Source: Malus domestica
Lineage: Eukaryota > Streptophyta > Magnoliopsida > Rosales > Rosaceae
Length of the DNA stretch: 64,000 nt
NCBI RefSeq assembly: GCF_042453785.1
Contig: NC_091668.1
Coordinates: forward strand, 689,501 to 753,500
Direction: 5' to 3'
The notes beneath the pieces are model-generated. The model searched no databases and was not told the origin of the DNA. It saw only the letters and a list, made by a program, of their open reading frames with translations. The translations under genes were made by a program, and so were the position numbers. Shown here one piece after another: positions 1 through 11,832 of the stretch. The stretch's first letter is position 1; each line of letters begins with the position of its first letter.

Positions 1-62
1 TAATGATAATATCAATTAGTAATGTTTTACGAGTATTTAATGATGATGATGGTGATAACAAC

Positions 63-390
63 CTATGAAGTCTGAGGGAACCTTTCCGTTGGAATATCTG
101 CCGGTTGGCATTCCTCCCTTGAGGTCTTTTCCGTAGGGAAGGAAATTGCTGCGTGCAAATGTCTTGAAGTTCTCGTTGTTGTTGCCGGTATCAACAATCG
201 AATCTCCGAATATAATAATAGCCGGGACGGTCACATTCTCCGGCAGCTTGACTGTCGTGGCTGCCTCAGTGACGTTATTCATACTAATAATATTGCAGAA
301 GCAAATAACGAAAATTACATATGACGACTGCATCTGCAGCCTGACCAGTTTAGGACTCAACATTCCTAGTCCTCCTGCATCTGAGTGCAT
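63..390 (-). CDS. GDSL esterase/lipase, EXL type, first exon only (gene runs off the left edge)
   Basis: This is the first exon of a secreted GDSL-family lipase. It encodes a short hydrophobic signal-peptide stretch (SYVIFVICFCNIISM), then the family start KLPENVTVPAIIIFGDSIVD, with the nucleophile Ser in FGDS, and ends at GKVPSDFI. The exon closes at 63 with a GT donor at 62-61, in the same phase and at the same residue as exon 1 of the complete paralogue at 11.8-15.3 kb. Later exons lie left of the window. In-frame ATGs are at 390, 363 and 333; 390 is the first, but 363 or 333 would give a more typical signal peptide. An out-of-frame ATG at 445 opens a short upstream frame if transcription starts that far out. 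Family membership is certain; substrate is unknown. Confidence 0.88.
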
Positions 391-484
391 TCTGGAATAT
401 GATATCCCCAAGCACACAAAAAAATGGTCGAAAAGATATGAGCATAAACTTGCGGGTCTTTAGTTTCCGATTGTTTCTTGTGCA

Positions 485-492
485 TTTATATA
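485..492 (-). promoter_or_regulatory. TATA box of the left-edge GDSL gene
   Basis: The minus strand reads TATATAAA here, about 95 bp upstream of the first in-frame ATG (390). This is a reasonable distance for a core promoter with a short leader. A 222-bp MITE ends about 60 bp further upstream. Confidence 0.5.
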
Positions 493-554
493 TACGTATG
501 GATCAATTCATAGATTTTTCAGAAGCGGGGCTGTCAGTCGATGGCATTCATTTA

Positions 555-776
555 GGAGATGGATTGTCTGCCATCCCCTTCCCATACCCTCCTCATGCCC
601 TCCTGGTTTGTACGGTCACGATTAAACCACGTAAACATTTTATATTAATTTTTTTATAAAAATAATAAGACAAATAATAAGACAAAAAGCAAATGTTGAC
701 GTGACTTAACCGTGAACGCACAAAACAGGAGAGTATGAGGAAGGTATGGAGAGGGGAGGGCAGACAATCCATCTCC
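555..776. mobile_element. Mutator-type MITE (family A), 222 bp, with perfect 9-bp target duplication
   Basis: The terminal inverted repeats begin GGAGATGGATTGTCTGCC and end with the complement of the same sequence. The direct repeat ATTCATTTA flanks it at 546-554 and 777-785. There is no coding capacity. The interior contains an inverted pair around GTTGACGTGACTTAACCGTG. Further copies lie at 19.1, 37.0 and 58.8 kb. It sits in the proximal promoter region of the left-edge GDSL gene. Confidence 0.88.
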
Positions 777-785
777 ATTCATTTA

Positions 786-3063
786 TTAACAACAAAAACA
801 GGAGAGAGATCGCTCCTTCGAGACATGCATATGTAGCTGTTCTAACTTTTTCAACATGCAATAAATATTTTAGTTGGTTGGTTTAGCCATCTATATTGTC
901 AAACCAATCAACGCTTTAGATAACAAGTAACTTTTTCATGAACCGTCTATTTATTTGATACATATAAATGGCTGAACCATCTTCAAAGTGAATATTTTTT
1001 TTTTGCAAGTATAATCTTTTGGCGATGCTAAAAAGAATGAACGATTGCGATTATAATACTTGTATAGTAAAGATACGTTAATCGTAATTATGGGACAAGT
1101 AAACACAAGCATTATCCTATAACTAATAAGATAAGAATTTTCATTTTCTCCCCTTTATACTTTCTACATTAGAGAACAATATTAATGAGTATTTCCACAA
1201 CTGTTATGTCTCATGCATCAATTCATGCATAATGTCATTTTTATTATTTTAAAAGAGACGATATTATATATAACTGAGAAACTGAGAGAAAGCAGACTTT
1301 AGGCTATGTTTTGGTGAGTGATTTTCAAGATTTAAAGAAATTTATGTTCAGTGAGAAAAAAATACTCTACAAATAAATTTTAGATACGAAGGATTGGAAA
1401 TGCACCACGTGATCGTTATAAAGGTGTATAAAGGAGATTTACAAGTGACACTTACCAAGTAGGGCCTTACAAATCCATCTCACATGCAAACTCAATTTGG
1501 GAAGGACTTCCACAATTTAAGGGATTGAAGTCAAGTTAGTAAGACATAATTCATAATATGTAAATATATACGAGGAATAAAAATACATCACATGTGCAAA
1601 CTATACACTCCCCGCTCAAAAGAATTGAAAGGAACCAAGCTTCTTATAGAATAATAACTTACATGGCACGGATACATGTTCACATGGCACCATGTGCCAA
1701 TCAAACAAGTGTATATGAACAAAAACTTACATATATTTTTATTTTATTGTTACAAAATATACTGTAACAATATACCCATTCTATATAAGTCATTCCCCCA
1801 AGATAGTTCACCCCATCCAACGGGTGCCCTACCAGCTGCCACCCACCATGCCAAACATTAGATAATATTAAATACAATTCTCAAGTAAAACATGATGCAT
1901 ACATGTGCTTAAACTAATGCTATTTTACCTGTTGATAGCCGTCAATTAAAGAGTGAGCTCGGAGGTCCTACGGATGCTTAACCACCACGATGACTCCTAA
2001 TTGTTTGATATTGAAGTTGTTTGGAGAGGATCCTCTTGATATACAATTGACACGGTTGAGCATTCATATATATCAATATTGCATGTCTCTCTTAATTATT
2101 AAGTTCTACTTTGGAGCTTACAAGGCATCTGCATGTAAATTGTATGGTGTGGCTCTAGCATGTGAATTTATGAAGTTGGAAGTTGGCTTATAACTAAATG
2201 AGGACGGCAACGGTAGACTATTAATGTATTATAATGGTCGAGAAGCGAAATGCGAAAAAATGTTGGTTATTATGATGTCGAGATTGGACGTTTGGGAGCT
2301 ACGATGGAGAAGCAAACTCTCTTATCCTTTTTTTTTTTTTAATGGTGGTTTTATTTGAACCCAAGAAGCATCTCCAATAGTGTTGGATTCAGGAGTTTAA
2401 CCTTGTGGGGTTCTAGTATAAAAGATCTAAACACGCGCATCTATGGGCAAAAAAATTTCAGTTTTTCATTGACACGTTTAGTCAAGCACTTAGTGGCAAT
2501 TTCATTATTTTCCTAGTTCTATCAACAGCTTTGAAGGCCTAATGTCGGCCATAACCTGCCAAGGCTTGTCCCAAGGCATATTGAACATCACTTGCCAAAG
2601 ACGTGCTGAATTATTCCTAAGAGGCATTTCATCGAACAGTTTGTAGGAATTTTCAAGTCCCATACTAAATGACCATGGGACATGCGACGACTTTCTCCCT
2701 ATGTTTCCCGACTTCCCTAGAGCCTCAGGACCCAAGAGGACCCCCTTTGGATCCGCCAATGCAAAGAGTTTGGAATCAAATTCTATATTTAAGTTCAAAT
2801 ATGAGTCCAAACTCTCCTACACAATGGAGGCTTAAAACCATATATAAGTAACCATTGGCTAAAGTGAAACTCAAATATCGGTTTTAATATGATATTTGAA
2901 TTCAAGATGAATCTCGTGCCAACAAATTAAGAGAAATGTTATTCAACCAAGAAAAATAAGATTTGAGTTTTGAGTCCAATCCTCTTCTAGTGCACATACC
3001 CAAATTGTCAAAACTCAAAATTTTGACTATAATGTTTTCTACTCCAAAAAAACTCAAACCTTA

Positions 3064-3070
<7 letters not shown>
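786..3070. other. AT-rich intergenic DNA, no gene seen
   Basis: No coding region or RNA gene is supportable. Possible Harbinger-like ends (GCATCTCCAAT near 2372, and its partial complement near 3235) suggest a decayed element that includes a short minus-strand open frame at 2505-2810. This is not firm enough to call separately. Confidence 0.4.

Positions 3071-3127
<57 letters not shown>
3071..3127. repeat. (AT)n microsatellite
   Basis: An uninterrupted AT dinucleotide run of about 57 bp. Confidence 0.95.
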
Positions 3128-3128
<1 letters not shown>

Positions 3129-3498
3129 CTAAGAATATAGTCATTGCATTGGAGGTGAAATTTAAAAAATTTAAACCCATCACATTTCTCGAATTGAAAT
3201 ATAAGAATATAGGTTTAAAACATGATTCGTTGCATTGTAGATGCTCTAAGTTATAATCTCATCTCATATTGCACGTGAATATGATCACATTGACTAGAGT
3301 GAATAAGTTATCACATGTAAAATCGAATTTGAATTTTTCCCAACAATTTAAATTAGTTTAAGATAAAATAGCGCACCATATAAAAAAAGACTAAACTTGA
3401 TATAAGTCCAATTTTGTAAGTAATTTTTGGGTTTAGTTCACATTAATGGGTTAGTTCCGTTCACTAATTATCCACAACAACTTAATTTTTTTTTATCT

Positions 3499-3668
3499 AT
3501 TTATTTTTTTAACAAACGATATTATCTACGCTAAGGGGTAGAGAGTGGGTTAAGCCTCATAATGAGCTAGTAATAATATGGTTAAAATTCATCTTTGGCG
3601 AGAATCGAACCCAAGACCTCTCACTTATCAATGAAGAGGAATACCACTAGACCGTAGTACTAAGCATC
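3499..3668 (-). mobile_element. tRNA-derived SINE with target-site duplication
   Basis: Read on the minus strand, the element begins with an A-box-like segment (TACGGTCTAGTGGTATTCC) followed by a clear B box (GGTTCGATTCTCGCC) about 45 bp downstream. It then has an unrelated tail ending in a short A-rich run. The direct repeat TTTTTATCT borders it at 3490-3498 and 3669-3677. Internal pol III promoter boxes plus a flanking duplication are the hallmarks of a SINE. The exact family is not named. Confidence 0.72.
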
Positions 3669-3734
3669 TTTTTATCTTTCTATTAAACTGTGATAAATGT
3701 TCTCTCTTATTTATAGAAGAGAAACTTTGGATGC

Positions 3735-4415
3735 GGTCCCTAGTTATGAACAATCTTTGACTGAAACTTTGTTGGTTTTCAATTTTTGATCCAAGTCCCT
3801 AAAATTAATTGATAATTTATTTCTATGTACGTTACTATATTTTTTAAATTAAAAAATAAAATTTATAGTTGTTTATAGTAATGAGATTTTAAATAAAAAA
3901 CATAATTTGTGGGATTAAAAATATTAAAATATAAATATACTATTGTGTGTGTGTGTGTGTAAACATGGGTACATTCATAAAAAAATAACCAAAAAATGAT
4001 TGTATCAAAACATGGGTACATTCTTCAAAATGGGTACATTTAGCAAAAATAAAAATGGGTACAAATAAATAAAAAAATATGGGTACAATACAAATAAAAC
4101 TGTAAAAAATATGGGCACAAAAAGAAATTAATATATGGGTACAAATTAAAATTGAAAGGAAAATTGGTACAAATTAAAAAAGGGTTGCAAATTAAAAATG
4201 GGTACAAACTAAAAATAAAAATATATGATAAAAAATTTAGCCATAAATATAAATATACTAATTGTAACATTTTTAATATTAAATGAATCTATTTAGAAAT
4301 AAAAAATATTTTATTATTGAAATAATTAATGATATTATTAATACAAAGGACCTTGATCAAAAATTGAAAAGTAATAAGGTTTTAATCAATAGAGTAGTAA
4401 AAATAAGGATGAAAA
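3735..4415. mobile_element. Decayed inverted-repeat element with an ATGGGTACA minisatellite core
   Basis: The left arm (TTTTCAATTTTTGATCCAAG near 3776) is matched in inverted orientation by TTGATCAAAAATTGAAAAGT near 4353. Between them lie about nine degenerate copies of an AATATGGGTACAAATAAA-type unit (3960-4215) and a (TG)n run at 3943-3960. The short open frame here simply reads through the repeat. Ends and target duplication were not resolved. Confidence 0.45.
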
Positions 4416-5477
4416 CCTAATTACTCCTTTATAGAATTATCTTTTACTTAATTTTGTGATTATATAAAAAATTAAATATTGTTTCTCCTTCTTCTTGCTC
4501 CAAATCAATATCTTAAGTTTTTCTTCTACCTCCATCACATGTTAATTGTGTTAACTAATATATGTTGTAGGGTTTATATATATAATAGGGTCATGGATGG
4601 TTTTCTTCAAGATCAACCTACTTGCCCCAACAATTACTGTAACCTGTGGCGGTGGAGGGAGTATGTGATGCCTCTAAGTCATTGACTGAGACGGAGGTGG
4701 AAGACAATGCCAAGAGAGAGCAATTTGATCCATTTATTGTTGAAGAGTGGGATGTTAGCGGGGTTAGATCAGATGAATAAAGGAAGTGGTCCGTGGTGTG
4801 TTTCTATTTTTTTTAATATTTTTTTTCTCTTTTTGTTAATTAAAATTCTCTTTGTTTCTATAAAAAATAGTGGACTGTCATTTTATCTCTACATTATGTG
4901 GATGGAGTTTTAGTAGAAATTTTTATTACGATTAAGATAGATAACAAACTCGACCACAAGGTTATGATTAACAATTAGTTTAAAATTAGGATCTCACTAC
5001 AAAGATCACGAACAAATTTGGCCAACAAATTAATGCACGAAACTCAAACTCCTACTTGTGAAATGAAAATTGATTGGAGCCGTCCACGTCCATTCATATC
5101 TCCTTTTCTAGCCAATATAATCCTTTAATTACTCTGATATTCATTCATTAGTTCTAACAGATATTGAGACAACCATGTGCTTGAACGTGAAACTCAATGA
5201 AAACAAAGGAAAGAATTAATTTTAATTAATAGGTAATGCTAGGGAGATTAAATTTAGAGACAAAGTTTTGAAAACTAAAGGACATGAAAGTTGATGATTG
5301 GTTGATCACTTAGACGTTGATAAACATGCTTATTCCTATTAGTTTATCGTGCTTATTGATTTTTTTTTTCAAATGATTGGTGATCTAACATAACAAGTAC
5401 CGTGTAGTTTTTCAAATTTTTTTTTTCAAACTATGTTGTATCTATTTGTTAATCACAGAGTTTTGTGCTTATGATCA
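4416..5477. other. Intergenic DNA, no gene seen
   Basis: Short open frames at 4479-4913 have no recognisable domain and lie in AT-rich sequence. Nothing here is supportable as a gene or RNA. Confidence 0.35.
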
Positions 5478-5703
5478 GAATCGTTCATACTATGAATCAC
5501 ACTGTAAAGATCATCTCTACAAAAAAAATAAATTAAAACTAAGGTCTTTCAGTCAATCTATTGTAGCAAATACATAGACAATTTGTAATGCTTTTACCAA
5601 TACCGTTCATTTGTTTTTAAATAGTTTGATGGCTAAACGACCTTAGTTTTAATTTATTTTTTGTAGAGGCGATCTTTATAGGATGATTTATAATATGAAC
5701 AGT
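5478..5703. repeat. Hairpin-forming inverted repeat, about 75-bp arms
   Basis: The left arm contains TTAAAACTAAGGTC (about 5534) and the right arm its complement GACCTTAGTTTTAA (about 5640). Pairing extends outward through the AGATCATCTCTACAAAA / TTTTGTAGAGGCGATCT segments to GTTCATACTATGA / TTATAATATGAAC. The size suits a small MITE. No clear target duplication was found. Confidence 0.55.
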
Positions 5704-5870
5704 TCTTATTATAAATACGAAGTTTTATAAATTGACAATGAACAATTTTGAGAAATTTTGAGTAAGAGTTCATACTCATCTTTGAGTAGTAAAGTATTGT
5801 TCAAAAATAAGAAGGGATCCCTTTACCTATTTGGTTATGAAACAAAATTATTGTGCAATATTAAAATATA

Positions 5871-7080
<1,210 letters not shown>

Positions 7081-7089
7081 TAGAATATA

Positions 7090-7729
7090 ATTACGTGATA
7101 ATTAAGTAATACAATCAAAGGAAAACTAATGAAAAGAGCTTCAAATCTTTACATTTTAATAAAAAAACCACCCACTAACTTTATTTTAATAATAAGGACA
7201 AAAGACTAAAAAAAAAAAAAAACATATAACAAACCCACCGGCGCTGGGCGCATACCCCCCCCCCCACCCCTCAGTCCACTCTTTTTCTCCTACATTTTGT
7301 CCCATCATTCAGCTACATTAATTTTTTTTTTTGCATAGAATTTTTTTTTTTTAAAACTTCGAATTGAATTACATTCTCCTATTTTATTTTTGTCTCCTAT
7401 CTTATTTTTGTGGTGTTGTTTTCTAATAGTAGTCATGATAATGAGAAACTTTTCAATGTGCCCAGAACACAGGATGGTACATTCCATACAAGTTGTGAGA
7501 ATCTTGTGTTAAAAAATTAATAACATAAAAAATAAAATTTTCCACCACACTTATATAATAACATGTGGTATATCATTTGTGTTACGGGCAAAAGGAAAAA
7601 TTTCTCGAAGATGACACTTAAGCTCAAGAAATTGGATGGAAAACTACATTGATTATTGTAGGTATATGAAAAAAGTGAGGAAATTTTAATTTGGTAATTG
7701 AAAACAGCTTTTTAAATATAATTACTGAG
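7090..7729. other. AT-rich intergenic DNA, no gene seen
   Basis: Only A/T homopolymers and a C run near 7255 are notable. Confidence 0.35.
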
Positions 7730-8310
7730 AATTAAACACTATTTATAAAACTTGACCAATAAGGGTCTAAGTTTCAAACCTTATGAAACTGAACCAAGAA
7801 TTAAATACTATTTATAAAACTTCACAAATAAGTAGACATTATTAATGAAATTAGACCAATAAGTAGACATCATTTATGAAACTGGATCAATAAGTAGACA
7901 CTATTTATGAAACGAAAACAAGAATTAGGTATAATTTGAACACTGGACTATACACTATTTATGAAACTGGAGTAAGAACTAGACAATATTTATGAATTAT
8001 GACCAAAAAATAGGCACTATTTATAAAAGTGGACCAATAACTAGACACTATTTACGAAACCGGACCAAGAAAGAGACACTATTAATGAAATTGTACCAAT
8101 TACTATACATTATTTATGAAACTGGACCCAATAACTAGGCATTATTTATGAAACATGATAAAAACTAGACATCATTTTATGAAAGTGGATAAAAAAACTA
8201 GACACTATTTATGAAATTGACCCAATAAATAGTATAGTACTGTTCAGTTTCATAAATAGTCCAGTTTCATAAATAGTGCAGTTTTATAAACAGTGTTCAG
8301 TTTCATAAAC
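7730..8310. repeat. Degenerate minisatellite, about 31-bp unit
   Basis: Roughly 15 diverged copies of a unit like CACTATTTATGAAACTGGAC followed by CAATAAGTAGA. The last units (8226-8300) are inverted and read CAGTTTCATAAATAGT. The array ends at a short (GC)n and a poly-T run. The core TTTCATAAATAGTGT recurs in the minisatellite at 61.9-62.5 kb. Confidence 0.75.
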
Positions 8311-10863
8311 AGTGTATATGTACTGCGCGCGCGTCAGGTTTTTTTTTTTTTTTTTTTATTGTGTCCTTTTCGTTAAAAATTAAGTTTTTTGTCCTTTTTA
8401 TTAAAATTTAAGGATTTTTCATTAAAATTTAATTCTTTTTCATTAAATAAAGTTTATAGCATGGTTTTTTGTTAAAATAAACTTAGTCCAAGCCCTTTTC
8501 ATTAAAGTTCCCTACAATCAATTCAGTGTTATTGGAAATTAATCCAAGTAACCACAAGTTGATATACAGATTGTCATTTATCCACAGATCGATCGCCAGA
8601 GACATCGACATGCCTTGTTTAAAGCAATGCCTATAGTAGGTGGTTATACGTACGTAACTAGTAATAAGATTAAATATTTATTTTTGATAACAAATTTTCC
8701 CGGAAAAAATGGGACAGCATCGCAACTTTACTGTAAAATAACGAGAATTCCTTTGTCTCTACTTGTCGATTAATTGTTGTTCGTTTTTAATTTATTGGAT
8801 GACAGGTCGAACGTGCCATATAAATTTCCTCATCCACCAACATTAATATTCAAGACCCGAGGGCTACATGAATCAATGAAGCCTCACCGGTCAAATATGA
8901 AAACCCTTATGAATATTCACCAGTGTTTTTGAAGTCTTTACCCCAAAACACAGTAGTAACTAGCGTCATAAGAAACAAGGAGGGACACAAGGGGAGCTAA
9001 TTAGCTCAACGTATGCAGTTACTAGTCATGCAAAACTATAAGAAACTTTCATGACATCAAATGATCAGGGGTCAATGTTAAGAGGTTTGCTAATGTTCTA
9101 TTTAACTGCCTAATTATGAGAAGTTCATAATGTAGAACATTTGACTGAAAAGATCAAAGAGCAACCTGATAAGCTTAAAAATCGCTAACAAGTCTCAAGC
9201 ATTGCAAATTTGGATTCTAATGTCCAATTAATGACCCGTTGTTTCAAAAAGAAGAGTATAACGAGTAAGACTCATTAATGTGCAGGTGCCCTAACGTATG
9301 TGCATTTTAAGCCAAAAACAAAATTTTAAGTTTTGAGACTCCTTTACATCATGTAATACATGGTGCAAGAAGAGTCATGTGCAATAACTAAAAATTGGTT
9401 GAAATAATTTGAATATAGAAATATGGAAAATTGGAAGCAGTTGGGGAGATGAGATATTATCGTGAATAACCTTTAGCTGAGTCTGCAGCAAGATTAAGTG
9501 TACTACACTGCTACTGGTCCTGCCAATGTTGGTCCAAATATATATGGACTTCTTCCTCCTCCGCCTTCATTGTCTTGCGAGTTGGACCGTATATTATAAA
9601 ATCAACATTATGTATTAATTCCATGATATATAATAAGTACTCAACAACATTTAATAACAACAAACTCAAATGTTCTTCACAATATTTCATTGTCAAGAAC
9701 TACCTCTGGCTTCTGTCTCGCTACTACTTACCACTAGTTATTCATCGACCTCGCTCCGCTAGCTTCCCAACCGAACCAAACTTCCCAAATTATTCTAATT
9801 TATGTGACACCTTCAATGTCGAAATTTTGTAAATATATATAGATATATATCATATATAAAGTAAACCTGAGCTAGCTGTCTCAATACTTTAATTATCAAA
9901 ATATCCATGGACCTAGATCTTCATTCATGGATTAATGTAACTTCCTAATAAGCGCTCATTAGTTATAAATCGTAACGGGACTCGGATATATACCGTTCAT
10001 GAGTATGTTGGGACCTAATTGTTTAACATCGGAAAAATAATATATCATGGGGTGGTTTAAGATTTCTTGGGCGCCAGTTCCTTACAACGCGATTTTTAAG
10101 GCCAAGTTCTGCTCATGAACTCTTAACAAAGTAACATATTACTCAAGTTACTAGGTAGCTAGTACTACAATGAAATGTACTCTTGCTTTTGTTTTATAAT
10201 AAACCATATGTTTTAATTTTCTCACATAGATCGTCACGATAGCATGAAAACCAATTTAGTGCTGCCAATTGATAATTCATCGATCTCTGCTAGCTATTTG
10301 TTTTTTGTAGCACTTGATCGTTAAGAAATAATTGATTGTCCTCCAAGTCACATTGTACTTAATTACGTCGTAATAATGCTTGCATCTAATCCCCAAACTG
10401 CATCTCTCACCCTCTGGGTAACTTTTTCACCCAAAAATTTAGGAAATTTTTTTTTGAAGTGTCATATGACCTTACATGCATCTTTTTTAATTTGTCCTAT
10501 GAACTAAAATTTTAAGTAACTTATCATATTAACTTTCCAAAATCATTAATTTGTCATCACCCTAACACAGTTAAGTTTTCTATCCAATGTAAGACATGTG
10601 CCTCACATGACTCATGTTTAAGGTTATTTTGGATTTTTGACTTCCTTTTCAGAACCTATTTACTTCTCTTTGGTACAACTCTTAAATTTTGGCCAATTAA
10701 AAACATGTCATGTTTGTTTGAAAAAATTATGGTGAACTATTCGAAAAGTATCTTAGACTCACTAACATAGAGTTATGGCTAATTGCAAGCTTTGAGAATT
10801 TAGCATGGTCAATCATGCTCATAAAAAGCGTGGACAATCATGACCAACTATTTCATTTCATTG

Positions 10864-10867
<4 letters not shown>
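8311..10867. other. Intergenic DNA with a decayed MITE, no gene seen
   Basis: 8340-8500 holds a diverged copy of the CATTAAAATTTAA-type MITE sequence seen better at 15.5, 16.3 and 21.2 kb. The 85-codon plus-strand frame at 9575-9832 has no recognisable domain and I do not call it. Confidence 0.35.
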
Positions 10868-10938
<71 letters not shown>

Positions 10939-10953
10939 ATGTGTGTGTGTGTG
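10868..10953. repeat. (AT)n followed by (TG)n microsatellite
   Basis: About 66 bp of AT dinucleotide, a short break, then a (TG)n tract. It generates a Tyr-Ile open frame that is not a gene. Confidence 0.95.
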
Positions 10954-11437
10954 GGGTAACTTGCACGCCAAGTGGCCATCTAAAATGGATAACTTTAGTC
11001 GTTAGATCAAATTTCAAGGACGTGGATCCTTTGATTTGGTCGATCAGGTGGAAAGGGATCCGTTATGTACCCTCTTTGTGATTTGGTCCAATCAATAGAT
11101 GTCACGTGTTTTTAGTTTTTTAAAGCCCAAAAGAATAATAACATCTCCATCATTTAATAAAACTTGTGTTAAAATATCATGGGGCAAAATCAAAAGGTCA
11201 GTACTTACTAGTGAGTACCCAAGTATTATCAATCAAATGTCATCAGCTTTACTTTACATCTGATTATTTTTAAAGCGCATCATAAGCAATTTTTTTTTCA
11301 AACCATAACAATTTCAAACTGTCCCTTAATTTCCTAATTAAGGACAATTAAGAATTTAACTTAAAATTTTAAAGCACTACTTGAATTTATTTACTTTAAT
11401 AGGACGAAAGCACTCTCTTGAGCTAACACTAGAACAA

Positions 11438-11587
11438 GGGGTGTGATATCCACACACCCTATTTTACTTCTCACACACCTTTTTAATTTTTGGTCGTTGG
11501 ATCGGATGAATTAAAGAAGATCAACGGACAAAAATTATCAAGGGATGTGTGAGAAGTAAAATGGAGTGTGTGGATAGCACACCCCCT
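11438..11587. mobile_element. MITE, 150 bp, with perfect 9-bp target duplication
   Basis: The ends are GGGGTGTGATATCCACACAC and the near-complement GTGTGTGGATAGCACACCCC; pairing continues through TTTTACTTCTCACACACC / TGTGTGAGAAGTAAAA. CTAGAACAA is duplicated at 11429-11437 and 11588-11596. It lies about 250 bp beyond the stop codon of the complete GDSL gene. A more decayed relative sits in that gene's third intron at about 12940-13070. Confidence 0.88.
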
Positions 11588-11832
11588 AGAACAATGAGAG
11601 ACGAAAACTGAAGGAATTAGAATATTACAATGTTTATTATTACATTTTCTTCCAAAAAGATGAAAAGCTGATTGCATGACTTGACAATGAGGACTGAGGA
11701 TTAGCCAGGAGCATAAACAAATCGATCAATTCATGATATCATAATATTTTATATACTGATTTTAACGACCATATTAAAATGTAAGGCAACTGATTAATTG
11801 GACTTAAAAAGGCGACAATATTATTTCATTAA

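Noticed and set aside
2505-2810. 101-codon minus-strand frame with PPR-like words (KLFDEMPLRN)
   Set aside because: Only one short word matches, there is no repeat periodicity, and the frame lies within a possible decayed transposon. Not enough to call a gene fragment.
3070-3130. Origin or scaffold-attachment region at the long AT run
   Set aside because: A plain AT microsatellite; sequence alone gives no support for such a function.
10815-11081. 88-codon plus-strand frame with Tyr-Ile repeats
   Set aside because: It reads through an (AT)n and (TG)n microsatellite.
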